Notes: generated from the letters alone by a model not told the origin. DNA of 64,000 bases from Verrucomicrobiota bacterium (GCA_016222825.1 JACRQF010000010.1:496001-560000); one strand, 5' to 3'. Shown: positions 34,147 through 44,274, numbered from the stretch's first letter. Numbers and translations are program-made.

Positions 34147-34194
34147 GAGAAGCGCAAGGGGGGCGCGCTCACTGTTGACCCAACGTGGAAATAG
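34147..34194 (+). pseudogene. Displaced copy of the previous gene's 3' end
   Basis: Sixteen codons here read EKRKGGALTVDPTWK-stop, against LKRKGDALTVDSVWK-stop at 33351-33398. The DNA match is good over the whole stretch and continues a few bases past the stop. It has no start codon. Confidence 0.8.
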
Positions 34195-34220
34195 GCTGCC
34201 CCTTCAATTCTGCCGCGCGT

Positions 34221-34290
34221 TGTAGCGACGGTCTCTGACCGTCGAAACCTATCATCCAACACCGGCCGACGGTCGGGGACCGTCGCTACA
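34221..34290. repeat. Inverted repeat between converging genes (REP-like)
   Basis: Arms 34221-34244 (starting tgtagcgacggtctctgacc) and 34267-34290 are reverse complements with two mismatches, and each arm is itself nearly self-complementary. It lies between the HEAT-like gene and the converging glycosidase gene. It may act as a bidirectional terminator; similar words occur at 47879 and 48005. Confidence 0.8.
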
Positions 34291-34295
34291 GTTCC

Positions 34296-37166
34296 TCACT
34301 GCTTCCGAATCTTCGCGGCGAGGTCGGTCTTGAGTTCGCCGGGTTGGAGGATGAGTTTGCCGGCGGTGGCTTTGACTTTCTCGGTGTGCGCGCGCCTGCC
34401 CTTCCATGTCTCCCACCACTCGACGGCGTAGGTGCCGTCGGCAAAGCCGTCGAGGGTGATGCGCGAGGGCGGCACGGGGGCGACGGCGGAACGGCCGTGG
34501 TTGAACCAGTCGCTCTCCTGGTTCTGCATCCAGACAATGGCGGGGCCGCCGACGGCGCGCAACGCGGCGACGAGGAGGTTGGGCCGGTCGAGGACTTTGC
34601 AGCCGGTGAAGGCGTAGCGGTTGATGCGCATCCAGTCGCCGCCGAGGTTGTCCACGCGGATGCGGTGCCGGCCCGCGGGCACGTCCACGGCGACGTCCTC
34701 GTCATAGACGGATTCCCAGAGTTTCCACTTGGGCTGGTAGGTCCATTGTTTGCCGATCTTCTCGCCGCAGGGGAACGGGCGGTCGAGCCGCTGCTCGTCG
34801 TTCACCCAGACGCGCAGGAGGCCGCTGCGGGAGACGCGGCCGACGTTGACGATGAATTTGCCCGGCTGCGGGAAGTCCACGACGAAGGTGGGCGGGTTGA
34901 CGAGGTCGCGGTGGCCCATGCCGTGGAGCAGCTCGCGGATCTCGGAGGGGTCGTTGACGGTGCCGTCGCGCTGGACGCGGAATTCGTTGACGGCGGGCTT
35001 GCCCCATTTGCCGACGGGCGCGAGGACGATGTCGCGGACGATGGGCGGCGCGGGCGGGCTCACGTAGTCGAGAGAGGCGACGGGGACTTGCTCCCATCGC
35101 GCGGCGCCGAAGGGCAGGCCCTTGGCGAAGTTGGCGATGGCGGTGAAGTGGAAGTAGAGGTTCAGCGGCTCGATGTAGTTCTCGTGCCACCACGGCATGG
35201 GGATGCCGCAGCAGCCGCTGCAGAGGGCGGCCCAGTTGGCGTTGTGGAGGCCCCAGCCCTTGGGGTCCTTGTCGGCGGTGGAGGAATGGCTGCGGATGCC
35301 GAACTCGCCAAAGATGTGCGGCTTGGCGAAGTTGGCCCATTGTTCGAGGCAGTAGCGGCGGATTTGCTCGGCGACGTTGCCGTCGTTGTTCGTGTAGCAA
35401 TGGGTCTGGACGATGTCCATCCGCGGGATGCGCCAACACTCCGCAGGGCCGGTCTTGCTCCACCAGCTCGTGCTGATGAGATGCCGATACGGGTCGAGCG
35501 CCGCGAGGTGATCGGTCATGTCGCGGTGCCACGCGATCTTGGTTTCCTCGGTGGTGTCGGCCCATCCCTCGAATTCGTTGCCGAACTCCCAGCAGAGGAC
35601 GTTCGGCGAGTAGCCCCAGCGCGCCACGGTGTAGCGCAGCCGTTTCTTGTAGAGCGCGCGCGACGGCTCGCCGGTGAACCAGTCGCTCACCTTCTCGCAC
35701 GGGCCGCCGTTGGCTTTGTTGAAGGGGTTCGCGCGCCAGCCGCCCTCGCGGAAATCCTGGTGCGTGTCCATGCAGAGCATGTAGTAGAAGTCGAGTTCCG
35801 CAGCGAGGTCGAGCAGGCTGTCGAGCCGCGCCGCCTGCGGCTGGCGATACCAATCGAGCCGGTCCGCCCATTCGATGCCGAGGCTGGCGGCAGACATCCA
35901 CCAACGGTTGTAGTTCTCGCCCTTCGACGCCATCTTGCGGATCGCGTCGTGGCCGGTCTGGCCGGCGGCGTGGTAGATCGGCAGGTTGTGGCCAATCGGC
36001 ACGAACGATGCGCCGGAATCGAACTGGAGGTAATGCGGGTCCACACTGCTCTGACGCAGGAACCCTTTCGCCGCCGACGCTTTCACCGTGAACTCGCCCG
36101 CGTCCTTGCTGACGCTCCCGCTGCGATCCTTCGCCGTAAGCTTCACGCGCAACGGTCCCGGCTCGACGCACGCGACACGCACACACCAGCGGCCCTGTTC
36201 GACGGGCGTCATCATCTCCACGCCGCCGCGCACCTCGCGCCGATAGTCCACCATGAAGAACCCCGGCTGCGTGAACTGCCGTCCCGAAGCCGTCGTCACC
36301 GTTGCATCGAGCGCGACTTGGTCAGGGTCGAACGGGTTTTCCCAAGTGCCGCGCAAGTCCACGTTCAACTCCAGTTTGCCGAACCTCGGCACCGTCGTCG
36401 CTGACGCGCTGACCTTCCCGATGGCGAGCGGCTCCCGACGCGGTTCGATCTCGCCCGCGAACTTCTCCGGCATCGTCTCGAAGCCGATCTTCAGCGAAGT
36501 CGCTGTCTTCTTGCCGACGGGGAAATCGCCGGGGCGCAGGTTCATCTCGAACGTCTGGCTCTTCTCGTAGGCATGGCAGCGAAGCTCGCGGAATCCTTCC
36601 GGCGCAAAAGCCGCCGCGCAGCCGTCGCTCAACTCCACCAACAGCGCCTCGCAGTCGCCGGAGACGTTGCTGCCGACCTTTCCGTGCGCCACAGGCCGCG
36701 CATAGAGCCGCCGCCCCGCGAATGCCTTCCGGTCGAACGAGATCGAAGTCCACAATCCCGCTGTGAGCTTCAACGGCGCAGTCTTCTCTGTCTCCAGATG
36801 CAGCACCGTTCCCTTCGCCGTCGGCTCCAACGCCAGCGAGTAACGCATCGGCGCGGCCCCCTCGCGCGTCACCCACGTCCCGCTCTGCCGCAACCAGCCC
36901 TTGCGATCCACTTCCGGCCCCCTCTCGACCTTGCCGGCGTCCAGCCGCTCGTAAATCCACGCGTCGTGCCAAAGTGTGAGGCTCAGCTTCACCTCCGCTC
37001 CGCCCGCCCGTCTCACCGCCAGCGTGCCCGGCGCGCGGAAGACGATCTCGTTTCCATCGGCGGCGAGGACGAACTCCTTCCCCCTGCTCTCCCAGCGTTG
37101 GGCAGACACAGGCAAGACAAGCGACAGAAACAGGAGCAATGCAGCGGCGCAAGAGGAAGTCTTCAT
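34296..37166 (-). CDS. Exported DUF5060/GH-A clan glycoside hydrolase (GH5-like)
   Basis: The 956-residue product has a signal peptide (MKTSSCAAALLLFLSLVLPVSAQ). N-terminal beta-rich domains follow, including a DUF5060-like region (GTWENPFDPDQVAL), then a TIM barrel. Candidate catalytic residues are the acid/base Glu in CWEFGNEFEGW (about residue 532) and the nucleophile Glu in IFGEFGIRSH (about 618), as in GH-A clan mannanases and cellulases. C-terminal beta domains resembling carbohydrate-binding modules follow. The substrate is not known; plant or algal polysaccharide is a reasonable guess. ATG 37166 is chosen over the longer frame to 37214 because it gives a clean signal peptide. Confidence 0.8.
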   Translation of the reverse strand: MKTSSCAAALLLFLSLVLPVSAQRWESRGKEFVLAADGNEIVFRAPGTLAVRRAGGAEVKLSLTLWHDAWIYERLDAGKVERGPEVDRKGWLRQSGTWVTREGAAPMRYSLALEPTAKGTVLHLETEKTAPLKLTAGLWTSISFDRKAFAGRRLYARPVAHGKVGSNVSGDCEALLVELSDGCAAAFAPEGFRELRCHAYEKSQTFEMNLRPGDFPVGKKTATSLKIGFETMPEKFAGEIEPRREPLAIGKVSASATTVPRFGKLELNVDLRGTWENPFDPDQVALDATVTTASGRQFTQPGFFMVDYRREVRGGVEMMTPVEQGRWCVRVACVEPGPLRVKLTAKDRSGSVSKDAGEFTVKASAAKGFLRQSSVDPHYLQFDSGASFVPIGHNLPIYHAAGQTGHDAIRKMASKGENYNRWWMSAASLGIEWADRLDWYRQPQAARLDSLLDLAAELDFYYMLCMDTHQDFREGGWRANPFNKANGGPCEKVSDWFTGEPSRALYKKRLRYTVARWGYSPNVLCWEFGNEFEGWADTTEETKIAWHRDMTDHLAALDPYRHLISTSWWSKTGPAECWRIPRMDIVQTHCYTNNDGNVAEQIRRYCLEQWANFAKPHIFGEFGIRSHSSTADKDPKGWGLHNANWAALCSGCCGIPMPWWHENYIEPLNLYFHFTAIANFAKGLPFGAARWEQVPVASLDYVSPPAPPIVRDIVLAPVGKWGKPAVNEFRVQRDGTVNDPSEIRELLHGMGHRDLVNPPTFVVDFPQPGKFIVNVGRVSRSGLLRVWVNDEQRLDRPFPCGEKIGKQWTYQPKWKLWESVYDEDVAVDVPAGRHRIRVDNLGGDWMRINRYAFTGCKVLDRPNLLVAALRAVGGPAIVWMQNQESDWFNHGRSAVAPVPPSRITLDGFADGTYAVEWWETWKGRRAHTEKVKATAGKLILQPGELKTDLAAKIRKQ

Positions 37167-37260
37167 GGCAACAGCCCACGAAGCTACCCGTTGCCCGCGG
37201 CGACTCAAGGGCAAAGTTAAATCCAGGGTAAAAACCCGTGCAATTGCGCAATTCCCTTGC

Positions 37261-37289
37261 TTGACAGTCCAATGCCGAAGGGGCAGAAT
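37261..37289 (+). promoter_or_regulatory. Putative promoter of the FecR surface-protein gene
   Basis: TTGACA at 37261-37266 and CAGAAT at 37284-37289 are exactly 17 bases apart. A perfect 12-base palindrome (aattgcgcaatt, 37242-37253) lies just upstream and may bind a regulator. The remaining 110 bases to the start codon hold nothing obvious. Confidence 0.6.
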
Positions 37290-37401
37290 TCAGTCTGTCT
37301 TCAGGAACAACGAGACCAAACGAGGTGGGCGAAACAAACAGCCTGTCCTGCGAACCGAGACTCGTGGTTTGTTGAATGCCAGCACAGGAGCTGGAGGATT
37401 T

Positions 37402-40400
37402 ATGAATGCCCTTTTCGGTCAATGGCAACTAGGGAGGCGTGCCGTCATCACTGCATTGGTTGCAGTGTCGAGCCTCGGCGCCAGCGCGATCCACGCCAAG
37501 ACACTCGGCCACGCCACCGTCACCCAGGTCAACAACGACGTCCGCTTCAAACCCACCGCGGGCAACGAGCGTCCCGCCAAACCCAAGGACGTGGTCAAAG
37601 GCGCCGACACCGTGCGCACCGGGCAGAAGTCCCAGGCGGAGCTTGAGTTCGAAGACCGCACCATCACCCGGCTCGGCTCCAACTCCAGCTTCAGCTTCGA
37701 CCCCGAGAAGCGCGAGTTCCAACTCCACAAGGGCCTGCTCCTCTTCGACATGCCCAAGAACGCCGGCGGCGGCAAGATCATCACTCCCGCCGGCACCGCC
37801 GCCATCGAAGGCACCGCGGGCATCGTCACCTACCGCAGCCAGCCGAAAGTCATCTGCCTCGCCGGCGTCATCAACGTGCTCAATCCCAACGGCCAGTTGG
37901 CGGCGCGAGTCATGCCCGGCCAGTTGTTCATTATCGGCGTCACCAAGTATCCGGTGGACTTCAACCTCAGCGGCGTCAAGGGCGGCAAACTCCTCAGCAA
38001 CGGTTTGCCCAACAACACGGAGGAGTTCAGTTCGTCCGTCAAGGACCAGCAGGAGAAGATTCAAACCGGCCAGCTTCAGAACACACCGTTTGTCGTGGTC
38101 GGCGACAAAACAGATGTCCTCGTGGCCACATCCGGCCCGTCCCCAAGCGCCGGCACGTCCACCCAGGGCAGCACCACTCCGCCGGCCGACCAAATTCCGC
38201 CGGGCAGTGAACCGCCGCCAGCGCCGCCGACTCCACCCCCCGCGCCCCCAGTTACGCCGCCGCAGGCCGGCACCGAGGCCCAACAACACACAACAACACC
38301 ACCGAACACCTGGAACGGCACCATCAGCAGCGACACGCGCATCAATGCCAGCACCGCGACGCTCTCCGATGCCAACGCCGCCCACGATCCACTCTCCGGC
38401 ACGGTGGATCCGGCCACCGGCATTGCGACCTTCGACGCTGGCGCCCGAAGCGTGACCATCACGGGCCAGCCGGTGATTCAGACCACTTCCGGCGAGGACG
38501 CCAAGCTCGCCTTTAGAACAACCGGCAACCTGGTAGTCACGGGTGTTGGGTCGAGCGGCCAGTCGGGTAGTGACACCGTGCTCTTCCACGCGGAGGCCAA
38601 CAACATCGCCGTCCAGAATTCGGAGATGCACATAGACTCCAATGCGAACGGAAGCGGTGATTTTTACCTCAAGGCGGCCAACACTCTGACGGTGGCCCCG
38701 TCCGTGCTGGGCGCTGACGGCTACCGCGGCACGACGACCACGCCGCTGTATGACGGCGGCGACCTCCACCTGGAGGCCGGTCACATCATCAACCTGAGCG
38801 GGACCGGCTGGCCAACCGGCCGGGCCGAACTGCGGGCTGACGGCGTGAACGGCGGCAGGGTTGAGTTGAACAACACCGGCTCGGCCGCAGGCGACATGGT
38901 TTACCTCCGCAATGCCGGCATTGATGCAACGGCGAGCGCCACGCCCATCGTGGTGCCCGACTCCGGCACAGGGACACCCGATCCAGCTCCCGCGAGCGTG
39001 GGAGCGCGAGGTGGAGACGTGAATATTCAAAGCAAGGTGCGGGTGCAAATGGAGGGAACGACACTGATCCAAGCGAGCGGAGAAGTGCCGGGAACCATCT
39101 CGGTGACAGCGTCAGGCACGCCCGCCACGCCGGGTGTGATCTCGCTGGACGCGAAGGACAGCATCGTCGCCCTGCTGGCCTCCACTTTCCGCGTTGCGAA
39201 CGATGAGTCGTTCTCCTTGATAACGCCAAGAGAAGTCCACCTCGGCGGTAACACACCGGTGGGAGGGGGAGCCAAGACCATCCAATTCTCCGCGCCGGGA
39301 GGCTGGGCGTTGTTCAGCGCGGAGAACGAGGTCGGCATCCAGGGCACAACCCTGAACGTCAACGGCAACGGCAGTCAAAACGCTGGCGTCGTGTGGGCGG
39401 GCAAATACAACGCCAGCCAGCAGCCTCTGGAGAGAACCCATCGCTTCCGCGCGCATAACGCGGACATCCTGGCCAACGCCTCCACAGGCAGGGGCGGCAC
39501 AATCAGTGTCATGGCTGACGCGGACTTTGCGGCCACTTACGAAACTCAGGCCATCGGCATCGGCCCCAACACCGACATCCAGGCCAACAGCGCCGGCGGC
39601 GGCGCGGGCACGATCACCTTCTCCGCCGAGGGCGGCACGGCTCGGGCGGCGGCTATCGGGTTCAGCACCGAAGAGCACGATGCCAGCGGCAACCTGCTTC
39701 AGGAAGGCTTCGTCCGGCTGACGGCGGTCAACTACACTTCCATCGGTGCCGCGCCCGATCCAGGCAACATCCTGATCCAAGGCGCGACCTTCACCGACGG
39801 CAGCAAGTCCATCACTCTCACTGCCAAGAACACCCTCGGCGGACAGATCAATTTCAACGCGCGGCAATCCGTCACGGTCAATGACACGCTCGTGGACGTG
39901 GACCCGGCGGGGCCGTCGGCGTTGTGGGTGAGCATGGGCTACTACGACGAAGTCGCCCACCAAGGTCTGCCCACGGGCCGGATCAGTTTGACGGGCACGC
40001 TCATCAACGGCAACTCCTCCGGCGGCCAGGGCGCGAACCTGTGGCTGAACGCCTACGACCAGATCAGCCTCCAGCATGGCACCGACATCCAACTCAATGG
40101 CGGTGTCACCGCCGGTTACGCGGGCATCGAGGCCAAAGGCCGCAGCGGCACGCCTTCCTCGCCGGGCCAAGTGACCATCACGGCCACCAGCCAGCGCGGC
40201 GTCCGGCTCAGCGCGCAACAAACCGCCACCGTGCTGGGCGCGCTGGCCGCCGGCGAAGTCCAGATTCTCGGAGCCACGACCGGCCCGTCCGACAGATCCA
40301 TCCATATCTGGGCCGGCGCGCCGGTCGGCGGCATTTGCCAGATCAGCATCACGGCGCCGCAGGCCATCACCCTCCGGCACGCGCTGCTGCAAGCCAATGC

Positions 40401-43400
40401 GGTGTCGGCAGGCGGCGCGATAACGCTGACGGGCAACAACATCACCCTGGTGAGCGCCCTCCTCTACGCCTTGGGGACGGGCACCAGCAGCCCCGGCGGC
40501 AGCATCTCCCTGCTGGCCGACACGACGGGCACATTGTCGCTGACCGACAGCAGCCTGTTGGCCTATGGGAGCGCCGGCCAGGGCGGCACCATCACTCTCA
40601 AGGGCGGCACGATCAACTTCGACGGCGTTAACGACATCAACGCGGGCAGCAGCGGCCACGTCTATATCTACCGCGACGGCGGCAGCGCCATTCCGTCCGT
40701 CACGGGCAACCTCCACGTGCTTCCCTTCAGCGGGGCGTTCATGATTACCAGCGCCGACACGCTGGACAGCAGCACGGCGCAAATCCTCAACGGCGGCTCT
40801 CCCCGGTTTACGGGCACGCTGGCGGGCGACGTCGCCATGTTTGATTTCGGCAGCGCGAATGTGACGGTATCGGGCAATCCCAACATTGTGCCCGCCGTCA
40901 GCGGGACCTTCAACGCCGAGTTCGTCACCCAGGGCGCGTTGCTGTTCAACAACCTCCCGGAGGACACCTCGTCCGGTGGTCCCAGCGCGGACAACTCCAT
41001 CCTGACTTTCCGGGCGAACACCATCAGCATCGCCAATTCGTTTTTCAAAGTGGGCGGCAACGAAACCGGCCCCGACTCCATGAGCTTCTATGCCAGCGGC
41101 AATCTGCTGGTGGATCCCTCCACGCTCAAGGTCTGGAGCGGCCCGACGGACGGCTCTCATGCCGCGGGACTGATCCACCTTGAGAGCGCCAACGGGTTCG
41201 TGGCCTTCGTTGGCAGCGGTTACGACCCGATCGGCGACCCCAACGACCTGCTGCGCAGCCACGCGCAAGCCTCCATCTCTCTCGGCGACGGCATCTACAG
41301 CGGTGGCGCCTTCCGACTCGTCAGCAGCGGCACCCATCTCGTTCCCGACACCTCCAACCCTTACGACGGCGTTTACATCCATGATGCCACCGTTGACGTG
41401 CGGCCGAGGGATGGCAGTGGCAATCTGTTTTCCGGAACCGGCGGCCAGGTGCTGCTGGACGGCACCCTACAGGTCCTGGTCGAAGACACGGTGGACATCT
41501 TCGCCAACGGCACAACGCCCGGCAGCGTGACCATCCAGTCCAGCGGCAACGACACCCTCGCCGGCCTGCTCGCGTTCAAAGTCCCCAACTCCACCGGCCA
41601 CATTGATATTGAAGCCAATGCGTCCTCCCCCGCAGTCAATGGCGGCGACATCAACATCCTCGGTGTGAACATCGAAGGCAGCTACAGCATCAACCTGACC
41701 GCCAGCGGCCCGCTTGGCGGCGGCACGATCAGGGCCAGCGCGGCTGGCGGCTACTACGCTCCCAGTTCGTGGATGAACTCCTACGTTGCAATGGCCGGCA
41801 TCAACATCGCCGGCGCGCAACTCAACGTGGACGCGCCCTCCGCAACGTTGTTGGCCGCCGGCCAGATCAGCCTCGAAGCGCCCTCCATCTCGCTCGCCGA
41901 CGCGTTCCTCTCGGCCAGTTCGGACGAAGGCGCGGTCGGCCGGATGGAGTTGTCCGCAAAGAACCCCGGTGGCACCCGCGTGGGCACGATGGTCAACATC
42001 GTCAATTCGACACTGAACCTCGGCGGACTGGAAGACCCGAACGGCGGCATCGCCATCAGCGGCGACGTGGTGGTGATTGACACCACCAGCATGGCCAGCT
42101 TCAACACCGGCCCCGCGCAGGTTCACATCCAAAGCCGCCAGAACACCGGCGATTGGTCCACCAACCCGGCTGACCCGGTTTACTGGAGTCCGCTCTTCTT
42201 CATCATGGACGATGCCACCTCGATAGACGTCAGCAGCGCCACGCCGACGATCACGGGAACAGGCGGTTCACTGAACGGGACATTCAACAACAGTGTCGCT
42301 GTCTTCGACTTCGGCGCGCAGAACGTGCTCCTCTGGCCCAACAATCCGCATTCAACACCCACGCTGGCCGGGCTGTTCGACGTGGAGTTCTACACCAGCG
42401 GGAGTTTTGAGTCGCTGAACATGGTCCCCGGAACCGGCGGCGGCCCAAGCAGCCCCCTGCAAACCGCCCGGGTGGACATCCACGCGGCAGGCATTCGGAT
42501 CATCAACTCCATCTTCAACATGGGCGACAGCGCCGCGCTGAACGGCCCGAGTGAATTCCAACTCTTCTCCTCCACGGACGCCCTAGTGCTGTCACCCTAC
42601 GACTTGGTCGCCCCCGCCACCATCATCGCGCCCAAGACCGGGATGGTCGGCACGGAACTGACGGGAGGCAAGTTCCACCTGGAGAGCGCCGGCATCACGG
42701 CCTTCGTGGGCAACAACAGCACGCGGACCAGCAAGGTGTTCGTCGGTGCGACGGATGTCGGCGGCACGGTCGAGATCATCAGCACCAGCACCGCCGGGAC
42801 GACCGGCGGCAAGATGGACGGCGTGCATCTCCGCCACGCTTACATTGACACCAGCCATCCCGTCATCTCCGACTATCCCACATTCTCCCTGACCCCGACG
42901 CTGGCCCTACAGGGTGGAACCGTGACACTGGATGGCGCAATGCAGGTGTCCATCACGGACACGACGGACATCTACGCCGACGGAAGCGTCACGGCTGGCT
43001 CCATCCAAATCACCTCCACCGGCAACAGCCTGCAAACAGGCCGGGTCATCTTCCACGTCGAGGACAATCCCACGCCCGGCCATATCTACATCAGTTCCCA
43101 ACTGACCACCGGCAGCTCCTCGACGCCCGGCGGCAATCTCGTGTTGTTCGGCGCGACGCTCGGCGATGGCAGCAAGACCCTGAACGTCACGACCAGCGGT
43201 GCCGCCGGCGGCGGCCTCATTTATGCCGAAGCGCCGCAGGCGATCTTCATCGGCAATGCGGCTTTGGACGCAAGCGCGCCCGTCGGCAGCACGCGGGAGG
43301 GCGGAACCATCCGCCTGCGCGCCGGCGCCTCCTCCGGCACGCCGACCGGAACCGTCGCGCTCCAGACCTACTCCACGGAGCTCCGCGCGCGGGGCTTCGA

Positions 43401-44181
43401 CGGCGGCGGAGTGACCACCATCCCCGCCGGCACTGGTCCCTTCTACCTGCCCGCGAGCTTGGAGATGCACGGCACCGTTGTGGATGTCAGCTCCCACGGC
43501 GGGACGGCCACCGGCAACACGCCCCAAGGCGGCAACGTGGTCCTTCAGGGCACGCTGAACAGCATGTTCTTCGGCGACGGATATGGTTCCACCGATATCG
43601 TTGCTGACGGCCCGGAGGCCGACAATGGCGCCGTCGCGGGCGTCAGCGCCGGCAGCATCCAGGTCCTCTCCCCCGGCACCGCCACGGAAGCCGGCAATGT
43701 CGCGATCAACGCCGACGCCACCCACTACGTCCGTCTCTCCGCGCAGGATTCGGCTGTCGTGTTCGACACCCTGGCCAACGGCGGCAACATCGAGATCCAC
43801 GGCGCCGCCGGGCGCGCCAGCGGCAACGAAACCGTCCAGATCACGGCGAGTGGACCGTCTGGCGCCGGCAACATTACGATCTCTGCCATCCAGAACCTCA
43901 GCATCATCAATGCGCAACTCAATGCGGGCGGCACACTCACTCTCAACGGCAGGAACATCCTCGTCCAGAACTCGCTCCTGGCGGCCGCTTTGATTTCGAT
44001 CAACGCCACCGCCCGGGCCGACATTCTCAACTCCATGCTCCAGGCCAGCGGCATCAGCATCCGTGCCCCCATCGTGGATCTCGCCGGCACGACGCTGAGC
44101 AGCGCGGCCCAAATCTACGCCAACACCATAGTCAATCCCCCGGCCAGCGGCACTTACAGCCAGCTTCCGTATGCTCCCTAG
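37402..44181 (+). CDS. Giant FecR-domain surface protein with beta-helix modules
   Basis: The 2259-residue product has a signal peptide (cleaved near IHAK, residue 33). A FecR-type domain follows (about 40-170, with ADTVRTGQKSQAELEFEDRTITRLGSNSSFSF and ITPAGTAAIEGTAG), then a Pro-rich linker (about 255-300) and about 1950 residues of T/S/G/N-rich beta-helix sequence. Three large modules begin near residues 331, 1135 and 1616, each opening with an ATFDAG/AMFDFG/AVFDFG unit and later LHLEAGH/IHLESAN/FHLESAG. No autotransporter barrel, PEP-CTERM or sortase tail is seen, so its surface attachment is unknown. A GGAGGA lies three bases before ATG 37402. The next gene encodes an outer-membrane barrel that could be its exporter or anchor. 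Confidence 0.75.
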   Translation: MNALFGQWQLGRRAVITALVAVSSLGASAIHAKTLGHATVTQVNNDVRFKPTAGNERPAKPKDVVKGADTVRTGQKSQAELEFEDRTITRLGSNSSFSFDPEKREFQLHKGLLLFDMPKNAGGGKIITPAGTAAIEGTAGIVTYRSQPKVICLAGVINVLNPNGQLAARVMPGQLFIIGVTKYPVDFNLSGVKGGKLLSNGLPNNTEEFSSSVKDQQEKIQTGQLQNTPFVVVGDKTDVLVATSGPSPSAGTSTQGSTTPPADQIPPGSEPPPAPPTPPPAPPVTPPQAGTEAQQHTTTPPNTWNGTISSDTRINASTATLSDANAAHDPLSGTVDPATGIATFDAGARSVTITGQPVIQTTSGEDAKLAFRTTGNLVVTGVGSSGQSGSDTVLFHAEANNIAVQNSEMHIDSNANGSGDFYLKAANTLTVAPSVLGADGYRGTTTTPLYDGGDLHLEAGHIINLSGTGWPTGRAELRADGVNGGRVELNNTGSAAGDMVYLRNAGIDATASATPIVVPDSGTGTPDPAPASVGARGGDVNIQSKVRVQMEGTTLIQASGEVPGTISVTASGTPATPGVISLDAKDSIVALLASTFRVANDESFSLITPREVHLGGNTPVGGGAKTIQFSAPGGWALFSAENEVGIQGTTLNVNGNGSQNAGVVWAGKYNASQQPLERTHRFRAHNADILANASTGRGGTISVMADADFAATYETQAIGIGPNTDIQANSAGGGAGTITFSAEGGTARAAAIGFSTEEHDASGNLLQEGFVRLTAVNYTSIGAAPDPGNILIQGATFTDGSKSITLTAKNTLGGQINFNARQSVTVNDTLVDVDPAGPSALWVSMGYYDEVAHQGLPTGRISLTGTLINGNSSGGQGANLWLNAYDQISLQHGTDIQLNGGVTAGYAGIEAKGRSGTPSSPGQVTITATSQRGVRLSAQQTATVLGALAAGEVQILGATTGPSDRSIHIWAGAPVGGICQISITAPQAITLRHALLQANAVSAGGAITLTGNNITLVSALLYALGTGTSSPGGSISLLADTTGTLSLTDSSLLAYGSAGQGGTITLKGGTINFDGVNDINAGSSGHVYIYRDGGSAIPSVTGNLHVLPFSGAFMITSADTLDSSTAQILNGGSPRFTGTLAGDVAMFDFGSANVTVSGNPNIVPAVSGTFNAEFVTQGALLFNNLPEDTSSGGPSADNSILTFRANTISIANSFFKVGGNETGPDSMSFYASGNLLVDPSTLKVWSGPTDGSHAAGLIHLESANGFVAFVGSGYDPIGDPNDLLRSHAQASISLGDGIYSGGAFRLVSSGTHLVPDTSNPYDGVYIHDATVDVRPRDGSGNLFSGTGGQVLLDGTLQVLVEDTVDIFANGTTPGSVTIQSSGNDTLAGLLAFKVPNSTGHIDIEANASSPAVNGGDINILGVNIEGSYSINLTASGPLGGGTIRASAAGGYYAPSSWMNSYVAMAGINIAGAQLNVDAPSATLLAAGQISLEAPSISLADAFLSASSDEGAVGRMELSAKNPGGTRVGTMVNIVNSTLNLGGLEDPNGGIAISGDVVVIDTTSMASFNTGPAQVHIQSRQNTGDWSTNPADPVYWSPLFFIMDDATSIDVSSATPTITGTGGSLNGTFNNSVAVFDFGAQNVLLWPNNPHSTPTLAGLFDVEFYTSGSFESLNMVPGTGGGPSSPLQTARVDIHAAGIRIINSIFNMGDSAALNGPSEFQLFSSTDALVLSPYDLVAPATIIAPKTGMVGTELTGGKFHLESAGITAFVGNNSTRTSKVFVGATDVGGTVEIISTSTAGTTGGKMDGVHLRHAYIDTSHPVISDYPTFSLTPTLALQGGTVTLDGAMQVSITDTTDIYADGSVTAGSIQITSTGNSLQTGRVIFHVEDNPTPGHIYISSQLTTGSSSTPGGNLVLFGATLGDGSKTLNVTTSGAAGGGLIYAEAPQAIFIGNAALDASAPVGSTREGGTIRLRAGASSGTPTGTVALQTYSTELRARGFDGGGVTTIPAGTGPFYLPASLEMHGTVVDVSSHGGTATGNTPQGGNVVLQGTLNSMFFGDGYGSTDIVADGPEADNGAVAGVSAGSIQVLSPGTATEAGNVAINADATHYVRLSAQDSAVVFDTLANGGNIEIHGAAGRASGNETVQITASGPSGAGNITISAIQNLSIINAQLNAGGTLTLNGRNILVQNSLLAAALISINATARADILNSMLQASGISIRAPIVDLAGTTLSSAAQIYANTIVNPPASGTYSQLPYAP

Positions 44182-44274
44182 CCCGCTCTGACCGGGCCTT
44201 CCCGATCAACTTCATCGAAAGCCTCATCAAAAGCCTCTTGTCGGGCACGCCCGTCTTGTGTAGTGTGCGCGGCC

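Noticed and set aside
34344..36404. Plus-strand frame of 686 codons opposite the DUF5060 glycosidase
   Set aside because: Shadow frame rich in E, V, A and R; the minus-strand product has the signal peptide and catalytic Glu motifs.
39112..41382. Long minus-strand frames inside the FecR surface-protein gene (also 37429-39072 and 42907-44112)
   Set aside because: Same cause; the products are A/R/G/V-rich without domains, and the plus-strand frame has a signal peptide and FecR domain.
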